NCBI RefSeq assembly: GCF_932274485.2
Contig: NC_065881.2
Location: 54,694,702-54,758,701 of the forward strand
DNA from: Patella vulgata
Taxonomy: Eukaryota; Mollusca; Gastropoda; Patellidae
Direction of reading: 5' to 3'
DNA: 64,000 nucleotides
The notes under the pieces are model-generated. The model saw only the letters and a program-made list of their open reading frames with translations. It had not been told where the DNA came from and did no database searches. This document shows positions 46,501-57,200 of the stretch, piece by piece; position 1 is the stretch's first letter, and each line of letters opens with the position of its first letter. The position numbers and the translations under genes were made by a program.

Positions 46501-47879
46501 GTTATACACGTAATGTGGATGAGTTATATGGGAAAGGGAGTTGATGAGAACGTATTGATCAGAAAAACACTTCTAAGTGTATGTTTGCATGTCCAAAAAA
46601 AGTTATTGATAAACACTTTCATTTTTAAGATTGCTGATTGTGGTGGTATGCCTTTAGAAGAACAACCAGGAAAAGTCTGTGAAGCTTTTCTTTTCTTTTT
46701 ACAAGGCATGGGTTACAGTAAGTATTGATCCATAAAGCTTTCCAATTATCTCAATATATTCACCCACAACTTATCGTATATGTATATTGTGGGTAAGTTG
46801 ATGTGGAGTACAAGTCAAATCTAAAATGTGTAGAAAACAAATGCTCTTAACTCCAAAGCAGTTATTGAGTTATAGGAGTGTTATCCTATTCTATTGTTTT
46901 GATGATGTACATTAAAAAATGACTATAATATCAATTAATGTGAAATAACTAGTTGCTAATATTTCATAATGTTAGATCAATTTTAGATAATACCACTCAA
47001 TATTTCTCTTTCCACAATATTACAAAATATTGACGATATTACAAAATAGAAAAGATTCACTCAACATCTACATAGGTCTTATGTCCACAACACAATTACA
47101 AGGTTCCAATTCACTTTTGGACACCTTCAAAATAATAGGGTTCTATATGCCGCTTTCCATGGATGAGGCCTATAGGCTTAGCCAAAAAGGACGTTTTCAG
47201 AGGACCAACCAGATATCAGCTTGTATTTTAGTTAGGTGAGCATCCCTCAGGCATCATGGCTAAGCCTAGGCTTCACTCGTGGGAAAGTGGCAGATAGAAC
47301 CCTATTATTTTGAAGGTATCCACTAGTGAAAAGTTGAAAAAAAAATGGACAGTTCAAGATGTTTAACATATTGTTCGGTCATAATTTTCTCAAAATGACA
47401 GAAATGTTAGTTTCAGAACCCTGCAATTCTCAGGTCATGACATGACAAAATATTGACAATATTACAAAAACAGAATAGATTTTCTCAACATCTACATTGT
47501 ACCAAAATTATAGTTATTGATTTCTCAACTTCAGTAAAATCATTACTGCGATGATAAATGTTTGTTTATTATCACACCCCGAACAAAGTTAAGGGAGGAT
47601 ATTCAGATGGGATCTTTCTGTCCCAGTTTAGTTTCCGGATCATAAAGCTGTACACAAGATAACCTTTTCAGTTTCTTGATAGCGTTTCCTGTTATCACAT
47701 CATTACTGCTCATAGTAATAAATCTGATTAATTATAAGTATGGTAATATTCCTATTATTAATTTTTCAGTTCCCTCTCTACACCAGACAAAAAGTGCAGC
47801 TGCCACTATTTCAGCCAATCAGATGAACCACTTTAATAATTTAAATAATGCTCAGCATGTTTCACCCCAGGTTTGTTAG
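34570..47879 (+). CDS. NDRG: NDRG family protein (N-myc downstream regulated gene)
   Basis: Twelve exons join in frame to 355 residues: 34570-34662, 36396-36495, 37185-37305, 39603-39665, 39903-39963, 40378-40464, 43699-43776, 44748-44848, 45850-45915, 46075-46174, 46630-46717 and 47770-47879. Diagnostic stretches are [110 protein letters not shown] and FFLQGMGY. These follow vertebrate NDRG1-4 in order. The family has an alpha/beta-hydrolase fold without the catalytic triad; here too the nucleophile elbow is GVGAG with no Ser. NDRGs are cytosolic proteins linked to stress response, vesicle trafficking and growth control. The C-terminus after GYIPSLHQT is short and lacks the phospho-repeats of NDRG1. 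All acceptors are AG. One donor (after 46174) is the weak GTTTTT. Which vertebrate paralogue is closest cannot be told here. Confidence 0.95.
34721..36045 (+). mobile_element. Family A tandem-core element, complete
   Basis: The head is 'tttttatacgcccacattga', 'aatgtggacgtatattgccg'. About eight units of ~150 bp follow ('cgccaaaagttatcatcc', 'gaagcctattgaatttcagc', 'agagttatggcccttg'), and the tail is 'gctgctgtgggcgtatgttt', 'gcctggcaacctatct'. A second, cut-off head ('tttatacgcccacatttt') follows at once at 36046-36072. It lies in the intron between the first two NDRG coding exons. Confidence 0.9.
36520..36858 (-). mobile_element. Family P element, intact length
   Basis: Reverse of the copies at 3938 and 52058. 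The ends are 'gcattatgggagattagata' and 'agctcttgcataatgta', giving short inverted termini CATTATG and CATAATG. It sits 25 bases after the second NDRG exon and has no reading frame. Confidence 0.75.
38148..38370 (+). repeat. Two-copy tandem duplication, period about 113 bp
   Basis: 'aaatgttgattgaacaac', 'acatttga', 'ttattattaa.acata' and 'gtttgatttggtctcaa' or 'gtttggtttggactcaa' occur in both halves. Lies in an NDRG intron. Confidence 0.75.
39694..39840 (+). repeat. Two-copy duplication next to an NDRG exon
   Basis: 'gatgaatttactagattact' and 'aagttgattaa' through 'gctgttga..cattatataa' are present at 39697-39757 and at 39777-39839. The pair fills most of the 237-bp intron between exons 39603-39665 and 39903-39963. 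Confidence 0.85.
40141..40260 (+). mobile_element. SINE2, 3'-truncated
   Basis: 'gcagcggtggctcagtgaga' is the A-box-like head, 'gtgtattctatccccatg' a decayed B box, and 'ttggccgagaaagttcatg' the body. Lies in an NDRG intron, same orientation. Confidence 0.7.
40876..41100 (+). mobile_element. SINE1, 5'-truncated and with a short tail
   Basis: It begins inside the head ('acatggttagcatgtgcgcg'), then 'ggtttcgattccctt', 'gtgacaaggagtaggggtcg', 'ggtttcctcccactgctaaa' and 'agtcccgaaatgacctagtc'. The tail is reduced to 'gtctctccc'. NDRG intron, same orientation. Confidence 0.8.
41170..41590 (+). mobile_element. Family M tandem-repeat element
   Basis: The head is 'catgcagaatgaagttagga', 'agggatattgaaatggggtc', followed by at least two ~167-bp units ('agcatatctcataaa', 'caagatatcttt.tgaaactt', 'catcaacctatta', 'ttgtgtttccatggaaa'). 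The copy at 55560-55860 has the same units and 47575-47690 has only the head. NDRG intron. Confidence 0.75.
41635..42322 (+). mobile_element. Family A tandem-core element, short
   Basis: The head is 'tttttatacacccacattg' with 'attgccgtcgcccccgtcca', followed by three to four units and the tail 'gctgctgtgggcgtatgttt', 'cattgcctggcaacctatct'. A 162-codon frame running across families M and A here is an accident of the repeats. Confidence 0.85.
42540..42847 (-). repeat. Family P-like fragment
   Basis: 'gccatccgagggtctacaga', 'gttgattttgggcatgttat' and 'agaaagacttgcaataggca' correspond to the piece at 7380-7570. Strand tentative. Confidence 0.4.
42848..43250 (+). mobile_element. Family A element, 5'-truncated
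   Basis: About two and a half decayed units, then 'gatttagctgctgtgggcgt', 'ttgcctggcaacctatctta'. The sequence near 43090-43190 ('cttaatgagttgtaatgtta', 'cttaatcagattttagtgta') matches the terminal stretch at 28990-29050, so this copy and the split copy belong to one subfamily. Confidence 0.8.
43251..43522 (+). mobile_element. Family A element, 5'-truncated, abutting the previous one
   Basis: One to two units ('gaagaagcctatataagttt', 'tgtcatcatttgatctgtat') and the tail 'gctgctgtgggcatatgttt', 'cgctgcctggcaacctatct'. It follows the end of the preceding copy without a gap, so the two may have arisen by duplication of the tail. Confidence 0.75.
44107..44555 (+). mobile_element. Mariner-type DNA transposon remnant
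   Basis: It begins 'gagggctgactgaaaagttc' next to TA, a mariner-like terminus. Downstream the frames spell pieces of the mariner transposase DNA-binding region: DDPHP, RPSTAT, then [17 protein letters not shown]. The frame is interrupted between these pieces, and the catalytic DDD domain and the right end are absent, so the copy is dead. It lies in an NDRG intron, in the same orientation. Confidence 0.75.
44954..45558. mobile_element. TTAA-flanked MITE, 605 bp
   Basis: The terminal inverted repeats begin AGATGGGTTCCC and end GGGAACCCATCT. TTAA stands at both borders (44950-44953 and 45559-45562), the target site of piggyBac- and Kolobok-type elements. The interior includes 'gtcacgtgac'. A diverged second copy is at 60832-61410. 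There is no coding content of its own. Confidence 0.85.
47026..47500. repeat. Inverted repeat flanked by direct repeats
   Basis: 'acttttggacaccttcaaaa' followed by 'taatagggttctatatgcc' (47112-47152) pairs with 'agaaccctattattttgaag' and 'gtatccactagtgaaaagt' (47295-47335). Outside the stem, 'acaaaatattgacgatatta' and 'caacatctacat' (47026-47075) recur at 47446-47497. The layout suggests a foldback element between long direct repeats. It lies in the last NDRG intron. Confidence 0.75.
47575..47690 (+). repeat. Family M head fragment
   Basis: 'ccccgaacaaagttaaggga', 'ggatattcagatgggatctt' and 'ctgtcccagtttagtttccg' match the start of the copy at 41170. Only the head is present. Confidence 0.55.
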
Positions 47880-49630
47880 AATTGGTAACTGACTCAGAAA
47901 CAAACCCTCTGTTTTGCAAATGTAGAAAAAGAAAATTATTCATTATAATTTGATACTAGTATTGATTTTAAAACCACTACAATTAGCCATCTAGTGACTT
48001 TATGTGACTCGTATATGAGTAGTGCTGTACAATTATGCTTCATGTACATGTATTTGAGCAGAGTTTATAATGTTGGCCAACCTTAGAGGTGCCGTTTAAA
48101 TATATATATCAATACATACTCACCATGTCTGTTGTATGTGGCTAACATCTCAGTCCCTGTTAAAATATTTGAGACTAATTATTCCGTTCAGTTGATGTAT
48201 AACGCATGAATTTAATGTTCATTCCTAAAAGACTTTCCATGTCACCAAGAATCAAATATTTTTATTAAATATCTTCAAATTTTATCTGTAATATTTCAGT
48301 AATATCTGTGGTCACATAAAATGCATATTATATGTTAAACCAGGCAGTACAAGCTGTTTGTATTATTGAATTGTATTATATTTTTATGTTGCTAATATTA
48401 TGGATTGTTTAGAAACTGTGATCTGATTAAGATAAGATGTGTATGTATGTGCGAAAGAAGATATGTTTTTAATTGGCTTATTTATGTATTCTTTGTTGAA
48501 ATGTATTTAATGAAGTTAACATATTAAATTGTTATAAAATTTAACTGTATATGTACAATTTTATGATCATTAATTTTGTAGGTTGTCACATATTTATGGA
48601 TTACAAACTAACATATGTATACATATTATAAACAACCTATATTTATTACATGTTTATATTGCTACCATGGCAACAGGTTTTTTTTTTCTTGTTTTACTGC
48701 CTTGACCAAAATTGCAACATGCATCTTTGTGAATGCTTTTATATAATAGACAAAAGCATTGTTTCATAACAGCCATACGACTTCATTTTCACCAGTAACC
48801 TTAGAGGTTTTTCAATCATCATAATTAATCAAGTACAATGCAATTTTTTGTTTGATGTAAATATTGTATATTCATGTTATTTTAATGAAAGTTTTAGTTT
48901 CCAGCCATAATTCACTAGTAGTAGGATTTTATAACAACAATAAATGATATAAAACAAAAGTTTTAATTGAATATTTTAATATTTTTTATAAAATCAGAAA
49001 ACATGAAGATAAGTTAGGTTACTATTATTCTTTAGTATTGTACAATTTGGTAATACCATATGAACTAAAAACAAGAGTTGAAAATGAATTAAATTGCCAT
49101 TATACCAGTCTAGTGCTGGATATTGCCACTGCAGGCACGATACAATACATATTGCGATTCAGGTGCTACAATACGATTCATATTACGATTCACAACCAGG
49201 TCAATATATACCAAGAAATCAACAGGATAAATGAATAATTGATATTTTTAGTCCTGCCGATGTTGTAGAAATAAAACTGTTTTATAAAACGATATTGCTG
49301 TGGATCAAAATAAGGACCAAAACAATTTAAGAGAAAGTGAATCGTAATACATCGATTCAAAGATACATCGTGCTAGCACTATACCAGTCTATACAATTTT
49401 CTATATTATGGTTGGTTCCATGCAGTTATTATCTGAATTGTCATGAATTTATTTCAATATTTTACTCTGTTTTATCAGTTGACAATTTATATTCCTCATT
49501 CATTATTTAATATAAGATCATTGTTATACAAGCCATGAATATGGTCTAGATGCTTTGGTCATTAATAAAGTTCTTTGCAGAATTGCTCATGTGTTATTGT
49601 ATATTTGTTTGGTATTTCTATCTGTTTAAA
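47880..49630 (+). other. Probable NDRG 3' UTR and intergenic DNA
   Basis: Very AT-rich. An AATAAA in 'caacaataaatgatataaaa' near 48940 is a reasonable NDRG polyadenylation signal, and another lies near 49270. From 49110 to 49370 there is a short repeated 'acaatac.tattgcgattca' theme. No coding sequence was seen. Confidence 0.4.
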
Positions 49631-49631
49631 T

Positions 49632-49914
49632 GGGGGGGGGGGGGGTGACCGAATGGTTAGCGTCTGTGGCTGCATCATAAGGTTTGTCATTGAGTCAACT
49701 GGCGTGGTTCCGATTCCCGGTTGTAAGTGACAAGGAGTAGGGTTGTCTGTCAAAGCTCGTGGGTTTTCTCCGTGTCCTCTAGTTTCCTCCCACTGCTGAA
49801 AGACCCCTACACGCAGGCAAATTATTGAAATAAAATGAACCATGTTAGTCCCGAAATGACCTAGTTTGTGTGAAGTGAAGGTTAAACCTAGTCTCTCTCT
49901 CTCTCTAATATCCA
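49632..49914 (+). mobile_element. SINE1, near full length
   Basis: A poly-G stretch precedes 'gtgaccgaatggttagcgtc'. The rest follows the reference: 'ggcgtggttccgattcccgg', 'gtgacaaggagtagggttg', 'tagtttcctcccactgctga', '..taaacctagtctctctc'. A target duplication was not clear. It lies between NDRG and the dynein gene. Confidence 0.85.
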
Positions 49915-49949
49915 GTCTTTAAGATACAATGAACATTTTAAAAACAGTT

Positions 49950-51000
49950 TCGGGTGCCATTTGTAATGAACAAAGAAAATCATGACAATGCAGAAGTGGA
50001 TAGTAATTCACAAATGACAAAATAATAATAAAAAAAACTGCATAGAATGCACTTGGCATGCGTAAACGATTGCTGTGTTCAGATTGGACTGTTCACGTAT
50101 ATCACAGAAGATAATTAATTACAAATTACAATAAAAATTTTAAAATTGCATCTAAATCATTTATTTATTTATACATTCATATTACATTAAAATTCATGCC
50201 AATAAAAAGGAAGAACATGTCAGCTATTTAATAACAAGTTCGAGTTTATAATAATGGATAACAGTTACCCCTATAGCAGTTTTTGTAGCACATGTTCTCA
50301 GAGCCTGGGGAACAAAGAAACTTTTGACCTACATAATTGCGGCCTATTTTACTAAATTTTGTTAGAATGCATAAAAAAGGAGGAAACGGGCAATAAAATG
50401 AAATATTTTAATAATTGTACTAAAAATGTTATAACATGCATAATTTTAATGCCATATATTTGTGTAGTAATATTAATCTGAAACAAGGGGTGGGAATAGT
50501 TATTATTTATAGGTCAGAGCCAACAGGAAAATTCGTGTCCCTTCACATCTTCCCATGGGGGCGACTATACCTTCTTGCCCACCCTCTGCCCTATGCTATA
50601 GCTAGATCCAAAGCTCAAATTGCAGTTATAGCCTATATTAATATACCAACATTGGCAATTAAACTTATGTGGTCTCCACACTAATTCATTCAAGCTATTC
50701 TGTAGTTTTCTATGGTATCTAATATACAAGTCAAATGATACAAACTTATGAATAGAAAGTAATTTATTGGGTTGGATACTATATTTGTGTCAAAGCGAGG
50801 GATTTGCCGTGATCTTTACAAGTTGTGTACAACATTTGGTAACATACAAATAACAATAGAAAAACATAGAATTTATTTCTTTTATTGTGAGAACCTTTCA
50901 TATATATTGCTTATGAATGACTGAATACATTACCATGTTGCCGTGGTGGATCTCAATAAATAAAATAGCGAAGATTGAATGCCATTATTAGTGACATTAC
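49950..51000. other. Intergenic DNA before the dynein gene
   Basis: No gene seen. An 82-codon frame at 50436-50684 has no recognisable domain. The last 150 bases before 51067 probably contain the dynein promoter. Confidence 0.3.
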
Positions 51001-51066
51001 CGTCAATGTTTTGATTTATATGCAAATGAGCTGTGACCGTAACATGGATACTAGTAAACAATAAAG

Positions 51067-51099
51067 ATGGCCGCCGAACAGGTGCTCGAACAGAGATGA
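51067..51099 (+). promoter_or_regulatory. Short upstream ORF in the dynein 5' leader
   Basis: AAAGATGGCCGCC at 51064 is both a strong Kozak context and a YY1-like motif of the kind found just downstream of metazoan transcription starts. The frame reads MAAEQVLEQR and stops at 51097-51099, 109 bases before the ATG at 51209. If the leader includes it, it would reduce translation of the main frame. Confidence 0.45.
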
Positions 51100-51208
51100 A
51101 GGATTGAAGTAACGTTTTACTTTAATTAATGAATTAATTTAAGGCTTTCGAGATTCAAATTCGATTATTTAAGGAGTATATTGACATAACATCCAATATC
51201 CGGACATA

Positions 51209-54200
51209 ATGTCCGAGCAAACGGGTGCTAATCGCGGTAAAATTCGCACTGGAAGTGCTGAAGCCAAGAATAAGTCGAGATTAGCAGCTTTGGCACCAGG
51301 GGAAAACATCAAAGAAAAACAGGTTAGCCAATATTTGTTGATGATTTTTGAAGGGATTGAGTCGGTTTGAACTTGACGACCTTATTTATTTATTAGCATT
51401 AGAAATATTATTAATGACCTACTGTACCATGCAAAATAAAATACCGGTACTGAACAAATCAGCATAATATGAATGTTAGTTCCTTTAGGAACTGTCCACA
51501 TCGAGAGACAGTTCCTAAAGGCTAAAAGGAACTAAATATGTTATAGGCTAGTTTTGTTTTGTATCAACTGTAGTCTTAGAATTCTGAATTGTAAATAACA
51601 GAATCATGGGCATTCCGGGCACGGTGCAGACTGACTAGTATAACCAGGATGGTTGGTCAAACTCCACTAACATCTGTCTGTATTCCAGTTTGATGGTTGG
51701 TCAACTTGGTGTCTTGAATGCCAATATATTATTCCATGTAAAATATATATTTTTGTATACCTGATATTGATATATGCGTATGTTTTGTATAATGTTCTTA
51801 ATGGACGTAATATGTAAATAAAAAAGTTGAAGTTGAAGTTGAAGAGTTAAATTATGGCTATGATGCTGGAAATTTTGCCTACTCTTCATTGTATTCCAGC
51901 TCTTCTTTGTATTCCAACTGTAGGGTTCATTTACATTCAACATAATAAGTAGCAAAGGTTGACCTCGTTTTTTTTGCCCCATCCAAATGACTATACAACT
52001 GACGCGACTGACCGACTGAAAATTTAAAACTGCAGCTGGTAAATGTTAAACATAGGCTACATTATGCAAGAGCTAAATGTGCCAATTGCAGGTCTTTCAT
52101 TATCATAGGCGTACAGGCTCGATGACAGTTAGGGGACAGAATCCGGAATAGCCGAAAAAATTTTGGGTTACAGATGGTAGCCCCACCGGTCATCTGTGAG
52201 ATCGGAGGAGCGGAGCGTACCGTGTAGCCCCCCCCCCCCCGCTAGGGAAATTTTACTGCTATTCCAACCTATGAATACAGCAACTTCAAAGTGGTCTAAT
52301 ATAGCCCTAATTAAGATGGCTGACTTGAATTCCAATCAACCAATCAATCTTTTAGTCCACGGAGACGGGACCGTCGGGAGAAGATTTTGAAAATTTAACT
52401 GCTGCAAACGCGTTTTTCTTCTATTTCAGTCTGTGAATACAGCAACTTCAGTGTGGTCCAATATAGCCTACCTTTGGTGGCCGACCTGAATCCCCAACAA
52501 CCATTCGTTGAAAATTTAACTACCGCAAATGTGTTTTTCTGCTTCGCTAGTTAAGCAACTCTAAAGTTCTCTAATGGTTTTGTAACCGAAATCCCACTCT
52601 ATGCTGACCAGAATTCCTACCATCCAATCACACTGTTGCAGCTGCATTCACAAATAATAATCGATGTCCGAAAAATGTCGCACAAAGTAGAGTGGCTCCA
52701 GACAAAATGCATTAATCCATAGTCAATTCAGTACAAATTCGTGGTATTCAATTAAAAGAAAAGTAAAATTAGTGTTATATTAGATTTCGGCACTTTATTT
52801 TGCCAACTAGATGAAATAATTTTTTTTTTTCACTCTACATATCTGCCCGAAAGTTAGGGGGCAGTTGCCCCCTGCCTCCCCCCCGCGGCTCGTATGCTTT
52901 TGTTCTTTAGGCCTGAAATGTTATCTAAATTATTAATTAGACATTAATTAACTTATCCAGACCACAATCAACTCTCAAAGTCATCGATAGCCTGCGATAT
53001 TTACTGGATTATAATGCAATCTGCTGCTCAACGCTCATTGATGATTATATCAAAAAATGGATTATTGAGACTATGTTTTTTATTGTACCGACTTTAGTAA
53101 TGATGATCGAGGCTAGGCCTACAATTCAATCGCTAAATTTTCGGTTCAGTGTGGATCAATTTGACTGAAATTTTCAGCAAATTCCCTTTACATTAACTAA
53201 CTATAGTGAGAACTGTCAGCTCTTTATCTAATCTCCCATAATGTATCTTTAAGTCAGGGAACAGTGCAGTATATAATAGGCTTTGCAATCACTACTGCGT
53301 ATGTAGACCCTACTTGTAGTCAGAATTATCTGTTTACTGATGGCTATTTTTGACAAATGTGGCCTGTTACAATCAGAAAAGTAAGGCCTTATATATATAT
53401 TGTGGGGGAGAATTTTCTGAACCCTCAAAAGGATCATACCAATTTTATATGCTAAAATCTGTGTATTCTTTCTTTGTACACTATATAAATAAAGCCTTGA
53501 AGATGATGTGTTTGAATTACTACTAGGCCTACTTGTACCAGTACTCGAAAACTCAAAATGTATGTAGTGATATTGTTTTGGAGATATGGAAAGTCCCACA
53601 ATCCTTTGAATAGCTATCAGAGGCTATGGAATTGTAAGATTTGGATTGCATATTCTTGCCTTCACATAATGAGGAATAAAGCTTAGATATGAATCATTAG
53701 GTGTCAATTAACTACCATATTTCCAGGAGGTACATATATTTTTATACTGATTTTCACCTTTAACTTTTGAATTTAATACCATTAAAATAGACATCAAATA
53801 GCTTCAGAGAGTTAGAGAATTATTTTACCAATGCTATATGTTATCGATGCCACTGAGCCTTTTTAGTTTGACAGATTTGGTTAGGATATTTAGATACTGG
53901 TAGTTTTCTTTTCCCTTTCAAAGTTTGATGTGCTAGGGGAGATAACTCTTTCAAGATTCAAGTGAATGATCTTCATTTATTTCAATATTTTATGTCATAT
54001 TTTGTTAGTTGTCATCTGATCTGATAAGAGTTCGAAGAACTTGTGATGTAATCTGCACTATATGCAGATGTTACGATTGTAATAGCTTACGTTTTGGAAA
54101 CGATATTAACAATCAATGTCATATATATATATGTAAGATTTAAAAGAACATAAAAAATTTAGGTCAATAGCCATAATTACTGAAGTTGATTGATTTGTGC

Positions 54201-57200
54201 TGAGATTTGGGCTATTAGTGTGAAACTGAAATTTGCCTGCCTTTTAAAAATCTCAGAAAATGGTTAAGTCATATGAAATCTGCAGAAATTAGATTCCTAA
54301 ATTTACAAATTTGAGATTTCATTTTTTAAAATTTCTCTGAAAATAGCAATTATTTTTGCTAAAAATTGACAGAATACAATTCATAATGACAAATTGACAA
54401 ACATGAAAATATTTCACAATTTGATTTGCTAGGGGAGGTAAATCTTCATATACTGATATACTATTGCAATTTTTGACAGAAATACTGTACAGATGGAAAT
54501 ACTGACTTGAATTGAATAGTGTACAGTATTTTGTAAATTTGGATTACTTGACAATTATCAAAACCCAATTAGGACAGCCTTGGATTGGATACATAAATAA
54601 CCGTTTAAATATAGGCTACATAATGTACAATCACAATACATGGAGTGCTAATACCTGGATTTAGACAGCATGCCCAGACATGTCATATTTTGCAAAATAT
54701 CTGCTATCAATATGAAGTTAGAAACTTTTTGATATCGTTATATTTATATAGTAATATGGCACACATAAAGATTTTTCTTTAAATTAGAATTTTTTAAATG
54801 CTTTATTGGTAAATAAACGAGAATTCTGATTTCTTTTTTTATTTACCATGCATCCAGAGATTAATTAATTTATTTTGTTTGTGGTCCCTTATATAACTAT
54901 TCTTTTTAATTCTGTTTATTTATTGTCCCCCACCTTTCTAGAAAGCAGGGGACTATTAAAATGGGTCTAGCTAGCTGTCCACCCATCCATCCATCTGTCT
55001 GTCTGTCCGTCAAACTTTTTGGGACACGATAACTTTCTTTATAATTCAGCTAGAATGTTCAAACTTGGTGTAGGTGTTTATTAGGGGCTATACTTTATAC
55101 CGGAAAACAACCAGAAAAACACCCCAAAACACCGGAAAACTACCGGAAAACACCATGTTACACTGAATACCGGAAAACACCGGAAAAACCTAACCCTAAC
55201 CCACCACGTTCCGGGTTACCTATTTAGAGTGTTTTCCGGTATTTAGTGTGTTTTCCGGTATTTAGTGTTTTTCTGGTGTTTTCTGGTATTCAGTATAACA
55301 TGGTGTTTTCTAGTATATAGTATTGTCCCCCACCTTTTGAAGAAAGCAGGGGACTATTAAAATGGGTCTAGCTGTCCATCCATCCATCTGTCTGTCTGTT
55401 CGTCAAACTTTTTGGGACACAATAACTTTCTTTATAATTCAGCTAGAATGTTCAAATTTGGTGTAGGTGTTTATTAGGGGCTATACTAAATACCGGAAAA
55501 CAACCTGAAAAACACCGGAAAACTACTGGAAAACACCATGTTATACTGAATACCGGAAAACACCTTTTGCTAATTTGGAATTTCTTGGATTTAATCATTT
55601 TTGTGTTTCCATGGAAACAAATTTGACTTAGTGTACAATTTTGTTTCTGGAGCATATCTCATAAACCATTTAAGACATCTTTTTGAAACTTTGCACACAC
55701 ATCAACCTATTACAGTTGTTGTGCCTTTTGCTATTTAGGAATTTCTTGCATTTATTTTTTTTGTGTTTCCAAGGAAACAATTTTTACTCCACTTTTGACT
55801 TATTTTTTTGTATATAGTTATTTTTCAAGAAATCTTTTTGAAACTTTGTACAAACATCAATCAGCCTATTATAATATTTTATTTTCTGATATATAAGCTT
55901 ATTGTTTAACACACAGTAGCTGCTTGTGGTAGGCAAAGGTTGTTGTGTAAAACTTACAGGGAGTAGCAACCCTGCCTTGCCGAACTACTGTGATCAGAGT
56001 ATGAATCTTCTGACTAGTCCCTTTTCATGTGGACGTATTATACTGTCGCCCCTGTCCGTCCATCCACAGTTTGTTTGTGGACACTCTACAGGTCACAATT
56101 TTTATTTGATTTTGACAAAACTTGAAATATAGGTCTATCTCCCAAAGATCTCGGTTCCTTTCGATATTGGCATGTATCGGACCATAACTTCATGGATTAT
56201 GGCCCCCGATTGTATGAAAAATCACGTTTTTAGCTTGTGGGCACTAGAGGTTACAAGTTTTACCTGATTTTGATGAAACTTGAAATGCACAAATAACCCA
56301 AAGATCTTAGTTCCTTTCCATATTCGCACATATCGAATCATAACTTCCTGAATTATGACCTCTGATTGTATGAAAAATTGCATTTTTAGCTTGTGGTCCC
56401 TCTAAAGGTGACAATTATTATCCGATTTAAAAAAAATGTTCGAATATACCACCACTACACCATAATGTTGGTTGAGTTCGACTTTCATGAAAATCAGACC
56501 AAAACTGCCTGGCAAACTGGCCACCCCTCGTAGGCAAATATTGTAAAAATATGGCCTCAATTTTTATCAGATTTTGATGAAATTTTAAATTTAAGCTTAT
56601 ATTACAAAGATCTTGCTTCTTTTTGATAATTGCGCATATCCGAACGTAACTTCCTGGATTATGGCTTCTAGTTGTTAAAAAAATTGCATTTTTAGCTTGT
56701 GGATTCTCTAGAGGTCACAATATTTTATCCGATTTTAAAAACCGTTTAAATATATAACCATTCCAAAATGGACGCTCTTTTGATATTTGTGCATTTCAGA
56801 CCATAACTTTCTGGATTATGGCCCCTGATTGTACAAAAAAAATCCCTTTTGTTTTTCTTATGTCTTTTGGTTTCCTTATGCCTTCCGAACAAGTGCAAGG
56901 GTGCGGGATGGTGATGACTAGTCATCTTGTTAAATCTGTTTTCTTGACAATGGTTATAATGGCTTATTTTGTCTGAAATGTCTTACATCTCTGAAATATT
57001 TTTAATTTCTTACCTTGTCTTCAGCTCTCCAAGTTGAGTTTTTAAAAGGTTTAGCAACTGTTATATGACTTTTATTCAGACTCAACTGAACCTGAGACTG
57101 TGCATAACTAAATACTTGCTAATTTCTGAATACAGTATCTGTATTGATGAGCTGTCATAATAGATCAATAATCAATGGTCAAGAGCAGATTACATCCAGG

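Noticed and set aside
55190-55207. 'taaccctaaccc' as telomeric repeat
   Set aside because: Only two hexamers, at the turn of an unrelated inverted array; no longer telomeric tract.
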